A stretch of DNA of 64,000 nucleotides. Origin: Adineta ricciae (lineage: Eukaryota; Rotifera; Eurotatoria; Adinetida; Adinetidae). Position numbers and translations under genes: made by a program. Each line of letters begins with the position of its first letter. The first letter of the stretch is position 1. The stretch lies in NCBI GenBank assembly GCA_905250025.1, contig CAJNOJ010000325.1, forward strand, positions 1 through 64,000, read 5' to 3'. Shown in pieces: positions 1 to 11,451 of the stretch. The notes beneath the pieces were generated by a model. It made no database searches, was not told the origin of the DNA, and saw only the letters and a list, made by a program, of their open reading frames with translations.

Positions 1-746
1 TTCGATTAATTCTTAAGTTTTGTAATGAAAAGATTAGAACAAAAACAATAAGAACAAAGATACATATTCTTTTGAAAGATTTCAATATGAATATCGAATT
101 CATCAATTAACAAATCTTTATGGAAAGATTAAACTAACCTGATTCACTGTCATTGTCATTTATATGTTTCTTTTTTTCTCAACTGAAATTCTTTTTTTTG
201 TAAACGAACATGTGCATCGAATTATTTCTCTTTACAAACTTCAACTGAATAAACATCACAAAAAAGAAACGATTTCTTTTTCTTTCACATCAAACAAAGT
301 TATTACATTTTCACCTTTGCATCTTTCATACTGAAGAGAAATCGATCTAATCAAGATTAGAACGAATGTGTTTGTGCATTTTCGTTCTGTTTAATGTTTT
401 CTCTCATTTAAAATTTTCGTTTTTCGTAACTTTTCATACAAGACAAGAAAAACAAGCAATACGAAATCATCAGACTTTCATCAGAAGTTGAATACATCGT
501 ATATTTATTGTGCAAGAATGACGATAAATGAAATAATCTTTTTTCATTTCATTCACACAAACAAATATGAAATACGAATGGGAAGAGATTATGACTCAAT
601 CATATCGTTGGTAGAATTTGTTTTTCACTCAATTTTGTTGTGGAGAACACGAAATACCACATGACGTCTACCTACACAAGCTCTCCCATACCTCACTGGG
701 AACAGATTTGATGAAACTACCACCTTAAATATACTATACTATACTA
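1..746. other. AT-rich stretch without a recognised gene
   Basis: No open frame with recognisable protein features and no RNA gene was seen. The sequence is AT-rich with many T and A runs. Its last part is presumably the promoter region of the secreted-protein gene that starts at 820. Confidence 0.5.
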
Positions 747-754
747 TATATAAA
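747..754 (+). promoter_or_regulatory. TATA box of the secreted-protein gene
   Basis: TATATAAA lies about 66 bases before the ATG at 820, after a short run of TATAC repeats. A start site about 30 bases downstream would leave a short 5' leader. Seen directly; the function is inferred. Confidence 0.55.
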
Positions 755-819
755 TGTATCTGTTCATCCCCCTACCACACAACTACATATCATTCCAATA
801 AACTCAGAGTCTATACAAA

Positions 820-1572
820 ATGACGACCAAATTATACTTGACTCTTTTCGTTGTGATGACACTTTGTCAAATAAGTTTAACTAGACCCATGGGTAAGTTT
901 CCAAAATCAATTTCAATAAGCACTCGAAATATCATTCCTCATTTATTTCTAGCAATCAGTAATACCAATCATATCTCGTCAATGCATCCTACTGGAACAG
1001 AATACAAAAATGCTCAATTCCAATTTTCAGTTGTATTACCTCATGGTTGGCATTCGAGAGGATTGGTGAAAATGTTCGAAAAGCATAAGAGGGATATACA
1101 TCCATTTATAATCCGAGACCACACGTCAGTTGGAGAGCAATACAAAGAAGTAGCACCAGTTTTTTTCTTTTCCAAGTACGACATCGACAGATTCGACGGC
1201 AAATCAAACCCAAATATTCAAGCTGCAATTTACAGTGTACAACCGGCATCGGAAGCTTACGCTAACTGTGGCTTTTTACATTTTGTTCAAAGAGATATCG
1301 AAGCATCTCAGAGAAATAAAGCAATCCTCGCAAATGATACTATCGAATTTGCGGATGACTGTACGATTTCTGAGCTGGATAGAATCCTTTACGCTAGTCA
1401 AACATCTCACGTGAAAACAAATCAAACCTTATTGATGGTAAAACAGAAGAGATTTGCAAGACTTATAGGCAAAACTCATATTCTTTACATGGTATTGAAC
1501 TATTCCAATGAACATAGTGAGAAACAACTATTGGCCATCATGAAGAGTATAAGATCTCTTGTGAACGCGTGA
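820..1572 (+). CDS. Small secreted protein of unknown function, two exons
   Basis: Residues 1-21 form a clear signal peptide (a hydrophobic run ending near SLTRP), so the product is probably secreted. A GTAAGT donor at 893 and a TTTCTAG acceptor ending at 952 define a 60-nt intron that keeps the frame and contains no stop. The unspliced frame reads 250 residues and the spliced protein about 230. The body has aromatic and polar stretches (FQFSVVLPHGWHSRG) and few cysteines (two visible, in ANCGF and DDCTI). No domain was recognised. A TATA box lies upstream and AATAAA follows at 1627. No second copy was seen in the window. Confidence 0.8.
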   Translation: MTTKLYLTLFVVMTLCQISLTRPMGKFPKSISISTRNIIPHLFLAISNTNHISSMHPTGTEYKNAQFQFSVVLPHGWHSRGLVKMFEKHKRDIHPFIIRDHTSVGEQYKEVAPVFFFSKYDIDRFDGKSNPNIQAAIYSVQPASEAYANCGFLHFVQRDIEASQRNKAILANDTIEFADDCTISELDRILYASQTSHVKTNQTLLMVKQKRFARLIGKTHILYMVLNYSNEHSEKQLLAIMKSIRSLVNA

Positions 1573-1626
1573 ACATCTTCTTCTATGTTAAATAAGAAAG
1601 AGTGTGCATAAATATTTTTTCCTCAA

Positions 1627-1632
1627 AATAAA
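1627..1632 (+). terminator. Polyadenylation signal
   Basis: AATAAA lies 55 bases after the stop codon of the secreted-protein gene, in an AT-rich tail. This is the expected place for a eukaryotic polyadenylation signal. Confidence 0.5.
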
Positions 1633-1639
1633 AATTTCA

Positions 1640-2028
1640 TTTTTATTTATTGAACAAACAGAATTCTTATGAATAGTTTATTGCTCAATTTGTTTCGTGG
1701 CTAATTTTAAACCATTGTTCTTCTGAACAGTCGAACTAAGTTTTACTAGTGTTGCATCCGTTCACTTTTGTATCGTTTAGCATATTTTCGATAGCGTCGT
1801 TCATTTGTTGATCGGTAAATACATACGTATGTATTCAGACGAAATACTAAAATCTCATTCGTGTAAGCGTTCTGCACTATCGTGTTTTTCCTAAACTAAT
1901 GAAAGAATAATCATTTGTGGTACATTCTCATATCCAAGAATATTTCGATCCGAATGAGAAAATAAAGTAATATTAACTTGAACGAAATAAGTTGATTAAT
2001 CGTTTCATCCGATCAACATCATGATAAG
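1640..2028. other. Intergenic stretch, nothing recognised
   Basis: AT-rich sequence between the secreted-protein gene and the glycosyltransferase relic. No long frame, RNA gene or repeat was identified. Confidence 0.4.
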
Positions 2029-2640
2029 CTATAGTGATGCTAATGAAACATAGATTAACTTCGAAATATGAAAGCATTTGGGTAATTGTAACTTTTCCCT
2101 TTCGGTTTGATGTGCACAGGAGTCTAACTTTGTCCATTTGGATGAAAACGAGCCCACTGGATAATCGGTGATCGTTATTGTCTTTAACGATGACGTCTGG
2201 TTGAACTTCAGCAATGATGCCTTTTAGTTGTTCGTAACTGAATTGAACACCATCGATTAGCGCTTTTCATGTTGAATACATAAATGTTGACAGTTGTCCA
2301 AATAGTGTTTTACTGAATTCAAATAATTTTTTACTGATGAAATCACTTCAGAAGGCATCATTGTACTTTATTTCGTCTAAAGAAAGATTTCTCAATAAGT
2401 ATAAGAGTTTTTCTGTAAAACCGTATCGAGATAAGTTTTCTTGTCAAGAAAATTCGATAATAAATACGTATTTTTATAGCCCATTTCTAGCAAAAGATTG
2501 GCAATGCCAATACAATTATTCATTAAACCGAATGCACTTTTTGGCATAGGTAGTATTGTTAAACCCTTTGACATTCTTTTCAATCTTATCCGTTTCAACG
2601 ATTAACGTTAAATGACACCTTTGGATAACTTCTTTCTTTA
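2029..2640 (-). pseudogene. Relic of a UDP-glycosyltransferase N-terminal region
   Basis: The minus strand encodes ILPMPKSAFGLMNNCIGIA, followed by LLLEMGYKNTYLLSNFL. This resembles the start of UDP-glycosyltransferases, where a 'P.d..GHvna..giaelL..rGH' pattern leads into the donor-side Rossmann fold. Nearer 2200 another frame reads IAEVQPDVIVKDN, which fits the later 'kPDvIi.D' motif, and then the frame shifts. The pieces lie in different frames and the C-terminal UDP-binding half is absent, so this is a decayed fragment. The assignment rests on motif resemblance by eye. Confidence 0.45.
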
Positions 2641-2804
2641 TTCCTCTGGGTAGCTTAGCATAGTTTCTTGAAAAGAACATAAAAATTGAAAAATGCTTGA
2701 TACATATTTATTTATAGAAGAAGTTGTAGAGGAGTGAATATGGCCGTTTTATTCAGTCGTTTCTATCTTTGCAAACCTGATTGCTTTTCATTTCATAAGA
2801 CGTC

Positions 2805-4247
2805 TTAATTGGGTATGCTTCCAGGACAATTCCATGTCCTATTTTTGTCTGGACAGTAGTACTCCATTCGACCATCTTGTCGAATTAGATTCTGTTGCCA
2901 TCTCCAATCAACCTCCATGCTTATTCCATTCAAATACATCCAGTGTGCAACTAAGCATTCCACAGCGCATATTTCTTTATCACTAGCCTGCCACTTATTA
3001 TGTTGATGTGTAGCAAATCCTTGAGGCATTACTGCGGGATCTTTTGCCATAGTTAGCATACTTCTGATTCCTGTGTACATATTCATGTATATCCACATCG
3101 CACTTGCTCGACCATATGCAATCTGGTCGGTTGTTCCCATGCGTTGAAGACCGTGGTGAGTAACACAATAGTAGAACCATTCTTTGGCAGGATTTGGAAT
3201 GATCACTTTGCCATGTGAAACTTCGTACAGAGGTGGAATAGTTCCCCACAGCATATGATCCGGACGCATGCGAAGAATATAATCGTACTGAATGCCGTGT
3301 TGTATCATGTACGCTGTTGCTTGCTGGCCAACCATATAAACAGATTTTATTTGAGAGATTACACAGTTGAGGCGCGCATCGCCACACACTCGCTTAACAT
3401 AGATAGCAGCGTCAGTCCATGTGTCTTCCACGCTATGGACACTCACAATAGAAACACTTTTTAGGTAAGTCCCGTAGCATTTACGAAGATTTTCTTCTAT
3501 GGATTTGTTTGTCGCGGGTTCAGACTGAAATACTTCTTCTAAGTAGGTAACAATATGAACATCCACTCCCTGCGATCCTGACCACTGAGACAAAATCTTT
3601 TGAACATGACTAGTGCATGTCTGCAGATACGTGCGTAAGAAACCACTAATGAGTACTGCCAATCGACCTTTGTCTTCTGTAGCGGAGTGCAATACATAGA
3701 GTATGCGTTGGTCAGAACGAATCTGTAACAAACCACTGTCAAACAGTTCTAGAAAAGGACTCGATGATTTAGCTATCGTTAATTCTAGTCCTTTACAATT
3801 AGGTAGAAAGTTCGAGGTCCACGCTGTCCCTTGTCTAGATGGACTAGGATGTGACTAGGTGAGACTGAGTACCCCATCCTTCTGCAGTTCTGAATGCCAG
3901 CGCACGGGCCAGTATGAATTTGTATCAGAGATAAATGTTGTATGCTTATTTTCAGTGTTTATTAAGGCTAATACACCGCTGTCCAAAATTTGAAAGCGAT
4001 ATTTGTCCAAGGGAGATGTTAGTGTGACATTCTCTAACGCTTCTCCCATTTGCAACATTGAAGTTTTCTTCTTGTTTTTCTCATGCATAGCCAGTTTTGA
4101 GATATTTGTATTTGAATACTGTAAGTGTTTGAAGACGGTTTCCAAAAATACATATGAGCGAATCAACTGCGACCAGTATAAGAGGAACACTGCTAGGAAT
4201 GATACGAAGACGAAAAGTATGATGCCAAATGCTATTGATTTTTTCAT
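2805..4247 (-). pseudogene. Type II membrane glycosyltransferase-like gene, copy 1, one in-frame stop
   Basis: The frame runs from ATG at 4247 to the stop at 2805-2807 (480 codons plus stop). One TAG at 3855-3857 interrupts it; copy 2 has TGG at that place (47434 region), so Trp became a stop. The N-terminus has a short cytosolic part and one membrane helix (IILFVFVSFLAVFLLYW), giving a type II Golgi/ER topology. The C-terminal part has RLAVLISGFLRTYL and YDYILRMRPDHMLW, a pattern seen in putative eukaryotic glycosyltransferases of the 'SG..R / RPD' kind. Donor and acceptor are unknown. The frame is otherwise open, so loss is recent, or the codon is read through or misassembled. This is the first gene of the duplicated block; copy 2 keeps only the N-terminal part. 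Confidence 0.65.
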
Positions 4248-4903
4248 TATCGATCGGCAAAAACGAAATCTAGCTGAAATTTGAAGTTGGGAAATCTAAT
4301 GCCAATGTTTGTTATTAAACTGTTAGGAAAATGAGAATTGAAACACGGTTATACTGACTAATTAAGAAAAACAAAACGCTCGTTGAGAATAATGACAACT
4401 TACTATAAAGAAAAATTCCAACTGGAAAAATTTATATTTGAAAAAGTACATTAATTATTTTTTACTTCAATTAATTTAAAGTACATGCAACCTCTCGTTC
4501 TCTCTCTCTTTATCACACGAGAAGACGACAAAATACGGCGAAGACAGATGGCTACAAAGAACGATAAAAAATGCATGGATCCCCTTTGACTCTATAATTT
4601 GGTTGACGAGAGATGTTGGAAATAAAGTAAATTATTTCAGAAAAGTCACTCTGTTCTCTATTTACCCTACGCGATACAAACAAAGCAATGTGCTTTTCTT
4701 GACATGTTAGTCTTTTTATGTAAGAATAATTTCAACATGCATATGCGGACGTGAATACGATAGCGGAGCACAGTAGAAGAAAGAATCTTTTTTATATATT
4801 TGAAGGTTCATAATAGACTGATCAAATAAATTGTTATTTAAAAGAACAAAACGTTCGTGTTCAATTGAATATATGAATTGACTATCGAGAAAAATTCCGA
4901 ATT
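4248..4903. other. Spacer between glycosyltransferase-like and calpain genes, copy 1
   Basis: This is the 5' flank of the minus-strand glycosyltransferase-like gene and the 3' flank of calpain. It contains a CT-rich run near 4495-4510 that is longer in copy 2. The stretch is shared with copy 2 but carries many small indels, as expected for noncoding DNA. Confidence 0.5.
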
Positions 4904-7294
4904 TCAGTAAATAGGTATCGGTACATGAAGACCTAAAGATGACAAATGTTTTCAAATTAAACCATTAAAAAAATGAATCAAAACTTACCAAACGCTTCAA
5001 CAGATATAGGCGGGTTGTTTCTTGCGCAAGTATGATCAACAACAGGTGTCGCTGTGTTCAACGAGTTATACTCTACTTGGTAGACTGAAAAACAAAAAAT
5101 AAAGATGAATACGATAACACTCGCAGATCTATTTACCAATATTAACATCGTCAGACATCACCTTTCGTGTGTATATTGCAAAAAGTTGCTTAGTTCGAGC
5201 TGGAATTATATCATTCGTTCGAAACGTTTTCCTCGAAGGTAGAACATTGATGGAGCCATGAAAATCGCTAGCAAAACGAATTGCCCGATTTGATCGATTT
5301 TCACAAATAAAACCAAAGCATCTATATAGAACGAAAACCATACTAAACAAGAGCCAGAATATATATGTCTTTACCCATTGTCGCCGAATGTCAGAATCGA
5401 TACACCATCTCCAAACATTTTTCGATTATTAGATTGAAGGGCAACTGCATGGAATGCATTTGCAACCAATTCATAGGATGCTGGTTGTTCTTTAAGAACA
5501 AACGGTTGATCGGCATGTACAACCAAATTAAATTTTGAATATATCGAGTAGTTAACTACGGACATTGATCCAGCGAGTATTACGTATTGACCAGAAGGTA
5601 CTGCTATCGATAGGGTTACATAGTAATCAAGACTATGCTTGTATTGTTTACAAGCACCATCGGAACAAAGTACAATCAAGAACAGATCAATAGCCGGATC
5701 ATTTGACCGATTATCGGTTATGGTGTTAACAGGATTGAACAATTCAATATTAAGTTCAGTTTCGTATGGACAATGCAGGTTGTACGCTGATGTTACTTTT
5801 GAAGAAAAGTCACTGAATTGTCCTCTCTTACGAATCTTATATCTACTTGCATTGATTTTACAAATGGTAATCTCACTGAAGAACAAAGACATGGCTTCCC
5901 AAGCTATTGATAACAGAAAAGCACGATATATCGGAGATCTCAATTGCTAGAGAGATACATACGCATCCAGAACACACCATCATTGTCCGCCGATCTAAAA
6001 AGTCGTTCTTTCGTACCCCACGGGTTACGCAATCGAACAAATCTTCGAGAAACAACTTGTCGTACATCAAGGATACTGTACGCATGATCTGGTTCTAGAC
6101 CTTATAGAACTGAGTCCAAGTTAGACAGCTTACGGTCATTCATACGCACCGATTTGATTAAACAGTTCTTCGTTAGCCAGTCTACTCGAACATATACATG
6201 TCATAATATACCCTATGTGAGTTATTATTTCTTTGAAAAATCCAATCCTTTCAGATTAGTTTACCTTTCGTCCGTGATTGAACGATATTTGTCCATAAAC
6301 TATCAATATTTGCCTTCTTTTTCGACTCAACGCAGTGCAATGAAAATACCTGAATAGGAACATGAAGTAGCTCAAAATCCGATACTAATCTGAATTCCAT
6401 TTACTTCACACGGTTCACCGGTTAATATCTGCAAACCTTCTACGCATCGTCCTACAGACAACAAAAGTCTTTTCTTCCGACGAAACTATTAGCTTCCTTA
6501 CCAGATTCAAGCGCTTTGTAACTTCCATACATTTTCGCCAATGCTTTCTCGATCAATGAAGCGAACAACTGCTTTTTCAGACTTCGCGTAAACGCAAGTG
6601 TATCGAATTCTGAGACAGGCAACAGATCATCAATCGTAATAGTTCGCCAAATTCCTCGGTTACACAAACGAATTTTGTAAAGTCCTAGAAAAAGACATCG
6701 ACAGTCACATTTTCTTGCAAGTCAACTGCATTACCTGCCGGATTATATTGTTTTGTAATCATAATTTTATATAATATTTCTGGTATATCAGCGATTAGTG
6801 CTAATGCAGAGATCAACCAACAGTCACCAAGACGACCCTGAATGATGTCTTTCGAATGCGGATCATTAAATATAGATAATGGATACTGTTGACTTTCCTT
6901 AGACCAGCGAATTTGTTCAGGACGTAGCCTTAAAAGGAAAAATTTATTATGAAAAAGTTTCGAGCAACATTAATCTACCATCGTGTTACATTGGATCCAT
7001 ATTCAAAATCATTGAACGATGTTTCTTCTTTACTTTGTGTAATACTCGAAAGTGCAGGAAGAAATTCAGGATCAAAATACTTCCTGTCGGTTATGAAAAG
7101 ATTGGCAACACTTGAAAATGAATCGTTCGCATATTTATTCGACAGATGAAGATCACCTAGTTTCATATAATATCATCAAATGGTCTCCAACATCAATTTC
7201 GAATGCTTATCTTACGAGGAAATACATTGCGATCTACATGCAACAAAAATGGTATATCAGGAGTGATATCATGTGTTTTTGTTAGACGCTTCAT
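4904..7294 (-). pseudogene. Calpain-like cysteine protease, copy 1, one in-frame stop
   Basis: Eleven exons were read on the minus strand: 7294-7216, 7156-6979, 6928-6735, 6684-6502, 6451-6405, 6349-6265, 6181-5963, 5903-5375, 5321-5137, 5084-4989 and 4932-4904. They sum to 608 codons, with introns of about 50-80 nt. The catalytic core is unmistakable: QGRLGDCWLISALAL (Cys near residue 122), [10 protein letters not shown] (His near 288) and RLRNPWG (Asn near 308). A C2-like beta domain follows (WEAMSLFFSEITICKI, then IRFASDFHGSINVL and DIIPARTKQLF). No penta-EF-hand region is present. A TAA at 6102-6104, just before the catalytic His, replaces the TTA (Leu) of copy 2. As assembled, this copy would yield an inactive truncated protein. 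An extra upstream exon is possible. Confidence 0.8.
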
Positions 7295-8429
7295 ATTTAT
7301 ATTCGAATATAGGCAACTGAAGATGCCCGTAGATTTCTATTTTATCACCGCAAAAAAACACAGATTAGGGGAAAGAAAAAGGATAAAAGCGCGTGTACAG
7401 GTGTAAGGAAAGAGATGATTAATACATGATGAATTAAATACCTTTGCACTGATACTATTGTTAGTTTTTGCAATGTCATTATTCATACGGACATCAACTT
7501 CGCTTTGTTCTGCCTGTTGAATTGGGAGATAAAGAAAAAAGGATTTGTGAACGAAAGTCACAATCATTGTAATACTATTTCAAGTTAAGATTCTCTTTCT
7601 TTTTCACAAAAGCTATTGCAGTATGTTAATTTGTTTGTTTACGGAGAGAAATAATAGTGTTAATTTACAGAAAAGAAAGAGAAATTGACGGAACATCGTT
7701 TGTATTGTTTTGTCGTTTTAGTTTGAGAATTTTGTACGACGACGTAACAGCAACGATAGAGTGCGACATCCGTTTGAAAGAAAGATTTGCTGAATCTGTA
7801 GTATTGGGAAAGCATGAGGTCACACTGAATCGTCGAATTTCAGCTGGAATTCAAATGAGCAACAATGTTCGATATGCATTTGCGATTGTTCATACATCCT
7901 GCTATGGTTTGCTTCACCAGGTAAAGAATTCAACACGTTTCTATATCTAATCCTCATCTGCTGTTATTTTTCAGTCATACTAAATTTTCGGAGTAATATA
8001 CTCAAGTATTTGTCCAGTTAATCCGAAAATATCTCCTTATTTGTGGCATTGTCAATATTACTAATGTATTCTTAAACCAACTTCGAGTTTTTCTATCGAT
8101 AAAATATCAAGATGTATACAGTGATATCACTGTAGAAGATGCAGTGAGAATCCTCTTGGGTAATGTTATATCGATCATCGTCGCTCACCTCCGTTTGGCA
8201 CGTTTTCAGGTTTATCCGGACATTCGATGTCTGGAAAGAAGTGCAATATGCATCTTTGACGCATTCAAAATTTTGTTCACCAGTACTATACCGGTTTGCT
8301 TACATCATCTCTGGAGTATCTGTGTACTCGTGTTGACAATTCTGTTTGACTCGAACAGTCTCTTTTGACACGAAGATATAATGTACCTAAGTAATGCTTT
8401 TTCTCTCAATCCAGAAATGAAGATTTTAT
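7295..8429. other. Upstream flank of calpain, copy 1
   Basis: No convincing gene was found. The stretch matches copy 2 at 50865-51780 but with many substitutions and indels. One is an about 100-base segment near 8065-8165 that is missing in copy 2 between two TAATGT repeats. An upstream noncoding exon of calpain could lie near 7440-7570. Confidence 0.45.
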
Positions 8430-10492
8430 TCAAAAAGATGCTGTTTGTGAATAATATTTCTGACCTTGATTTAAAAATCTGAGATACACCGAAATGGGAA
8501 ATGTTTGATGGAAACGTTTTTCCATCTCTTTATTCAAGCGATCGAACATCGACCAATAATTTCCATGAGATAAGCATTGACTAATCAACACTTGCAATTC
8601 TTCTCCATTCATATACTCCGTTAATTCAAGCATTGGATCTAATTTATTCTCCTTAAGAAATTCCTGAACATCTCGATCAGACCATGATTCCATCGGCAGA
8701 GTTTTATATGTATTTAAATCAGGACTGCTGCTTTCTAATGGAATTGTTGATACTACGCTTACTCTAAACATAGAAAGAATTCGTGTTGGATATCAAATGT
8801 GATTACACACTCTTGCCCTATGGTTACTACTCACAACGTTTCTGGATCAGTTTGATGATCTCGCTGTATTCCATGAATTAATATATCCATTGCTTGAGAA
8901 AAAGAATCCGGCTGAACAAAATCAATGCACATTTTTTCTGTTGATATGAACTTCAGCCAATTATCACGTTCTACTTCGCCTACGATTAATAGAATCATTT
9001 CTTTTCTCCTATCTTGTGCATATTCAGCTTCAATTCGACAGTTGCCACTTGTTTTGTACGCTTCAGATATACATATAAGCACGCATTTTGACTGATCTAT
9101 TGCTTGTGCCATCATTTCGCATGACACCCGAATCGTTGGATTTTTATCAAACCAAACTTTCAACTGATAATCTTCAGTCAATCGTCGATAAATTTCATAA
9201 ACTAAATCATAATCATTTCGATTATAACTGATGACCATGTCATAGTCATTCGTTTCGGTATTCGTTTGTATGAACTCATCTTGCTTCTCTAATTTCCATA
9301 ATAAACCGTCAGTTGGCCTTGTAATTAGATTTCGAATCTGAGTCATGAATTTTTCGTTAGTTTTTAGCAAGTTCGCTGCATCTTTGTTGAATGACATGGT
9401 CAAAAGACATTCAAACCCTAATATTTCGAGTTGTTCAAGTTGGAAAGGATTGTGAGTTAGTTTATCCAACAAATCTAAACCATCACTTGCAAGAAATTCA
9501 TGTTTGAATTGATCCCGTTGTAAATATGCTGAAGAGAAACAAACAAAGTCTATGAAGCATACATAAACTACTCATATTGTACCTTTTAGCGCGACGATCA
9601 TATCGAGAATATGTATTCCATAGCGAGAATAATTCGCTTCGTCAACACTGGAATCAAGAATTTTTTGAATATTCTTCATCAATGTTGTGATCATCTCGAT
9701 CGGTTTATGTGTATTGCTGTTCAGATCATGTTCGTTCGCTATTAAGCCTACTGCGACACACAGAGCGAGTTTAATTCCATCGTTCGCGTGAATATGTTGC
9801 AGAGATGTGAAGAGAATATGTTTGATATGTGGATCCTTTTTGATCATGAATAGACAATCATTGTCTGTTCGAATGAACATGATCAGTAGTTTGAGAATAA
9901 TCCATATAGCGAATGTCGGAGTGATGTCCACTGTGTTTTCTAATGTGTTTGATTGATATTCCAAGATGATCATGGCGAAATTGTCTTGTTCTAAACGTCC
10001 GATAAGATCTGAATTGCTTACCAAAGGTAAAATTAACTTTAAAATCGTAAAATATTCGTTTTTGTGTCGAAAGTTTTTGAATTGTAGTTCGTACTGTTGA
10101 ATTTCCGAGGTTTTCTGCATTTCGATCATGTTCGTAACTAAATACTTAATCACAACTAACCGCTCACGTTCAATCAGATCTTCTCCATCACCTTGCTCGG
10201 GTAATAATTGTTTAAATAGCGATTCGTATGTCGGTAACCAGAATTGACAAAATTTATCTCGTTGTTCTTCGTGATAATAAGTTCGATCAGTTGCCATATG
10301 AAAAAATCGAAATAATAAACTATTGTTCGTATCATCCATAGAAGTTTTATCCAATTGTCTTAGAGCTTCTTCATAATATTCCATAACTTCATCGGAAGTA
10401 TAGTAATCGAAGACTTCATTGTAGAGTTCAACATTGTCAGTTCGATCATCAGCTTCAGGTAGTTTTTCAATCAATGAAATTAATACTGACAT
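8430..10492 (-). CDS. Helical-repeat / TIR / SAM protein, copy 1
   Basis: Three exons (10492-9583, 9528-8835, 8763-8430; introns of 54 and 71 nt) give 645 residues. Residues 1-390 are alpha-helical and look like an ARM/HEAT-type solenoid. A TIR domain follows at about 398-525, starting DYDMVISYNRNDYDLVYEIY. It contains an SGNCRIEAEYA segment (about 464-474) whose Glu is a candidate for the catalytic residue of NAD-cleaving TIRs. The C-terminus (about 560-630, WSDRDVQEFLKENKLD) resembles a SAM domain, which oligomerises. SARM1 has ARM, SAM and TIR in a different order. The likely role is a cytosolic signalling or NAD+-hydrolysing protein; enzyme activity is inference. Copy 2 has identical exon lengths. 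The gene is divergent from the CDGSH gene. Confidence 0.85.
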
Positions 10493-11003
10493 GGAGAGAA
10501 GTATTCAAAAAGAAAAATTTTTGTACAAGAGAAACATTCAAAGTTTGAGAGCTAAAGGAAAGGATAAGGCATTTATTGCACGATGTTTACTGATGCATTA
10601 CAACCTTCTCTATAATAGACAACGAATGTATTATTTACAAATATACTACGAACAGATTTGGATATATTTTAGAGCATAAATTACAGAGGTATCGTTTTAA
10701 AATTTAGTAGAAATTCTGTCTTTGCACCCGAACGAGATGTTCATGTAGTTGTACCTTACTCAATGATAATCTACGGTCGTACACTAGCGACCTCTCTCCT
10801 TTCGTCATTTCGTGACGAAGTTATTACTCGAGAATATTTTATCGGAAATAAGATATATTACAAATGTTCGATGTATTAGAGAATTCTTTTCACAACATTT
10901 CCAACGAGCCTTTCGATTTGTCGATATCAAACACGTATATCGAATACATATCATATCATTTGTAGGTCAAACGAGCAAGTCTTTTCGTTTAAATAGGTAC
11001 ATT
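10493..11003. other. Spacer between TIR-SAM and CDGSH genes, copy 1
   Basis: A divergent promoter region lies between the minus-strand TIR-SAM gene and the plus-strand CDGSH gene. It is shared with copy 2 at single-base level. A frame at 10812-11003 continues into the CDGSH gene but begins with GTG and no ATG. A splice acceptor (AAATAG, copy 2 CAACAG) sits just before GTACATT, so an upstream exon encoding a membrane anchor or leader may lie here. Confidence 0.4.
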
Positions 11004-11300
11004 ATGTCAGCCGATAATACTTCTCAACAAATAAACAAAACCATTCGTAAGGACGTGGACAAAATAGTCGATAAATGCGACATCGAAGATATTTGTGCTC
11101 AATGCGATGCAGCATCGAATAAGACTGTTAGCTATTGTCGATGTTGGAAATCAAAAAAAGTAACACGCGTTTGATAGAAGAAAATATTCGCAATAAAAAT
11201 TGTCTTTTAGTTTCCATTTTGTGATGGGTCGCATAATGCTTGGAATAAAGAAACAGGCGACAATGTAGGCCCGTTGGTGATTACGAAAAAACAAGCGTAG
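11004..11300 (+). CDS. CDGSH iron-sulfur (mitoNEET-type) protein, copy 1
   Basis: Exons 11004-11159 and 11211-11300, with a 51-nt intron, give 81 residues. The 2Fe-2S ligand motif is complete: YCRCWKSKKFPFCDGSH has Cys, Cys, Cys and His in CDGSH spacing, followed by KETGDNVGPLVI as in CISD1/CISD2. The preceding IRKDVDKIVDKCDIEDI matches the beta-cap region. CISD1/2 have an N-terminal membrane anchor; here the first ATG gives none, so either the protein is soluble or the anchor is in an unseen upstream exon. Family members sit on the mitochondrial outer membrane or ER and act in redox and iron-sulfur handling. Ends convergent with the NTF2-like gene. Confidence 0.88.
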
Positions 11301-11451
11301 AAGTGCAGTTGATGCAGACCGTTGTGATACAAGAACTTCGAAATTTCTTTTTGTAGCTTTTAGTTTCATGCAATCACGGGTGCTCGTGAAAATCTAAATC
11401 TTTATTCAGCGTAATTTCTAGATGTGATTACAGAAAATTTCAAGTGAATTG

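Noticed and set aside
4716-4955. Minus-strand frame of 79 codons next to the calpain 3' end
   Set aside because: It overlaps the last calpain exon in another frame and is broken in copy 2.
5639-5950. Long plus-strand frame over the calpain exons
   Set aside because: It is the shadow of calpain exon 8 and has no motif of its own.
7657-7950. Plus-strand frame of 97 codons upstream of calpain
   Set aside because: Several stops and indels in copy 2; no motif.
10434-10679. Plus-strand frame of 81 codons upstream of the TIR-SAM gene
   Set aside because: Copy 2 has TAA in the frame and most differences between the copies change the amino acid, so it behaves like noncoding DNA.
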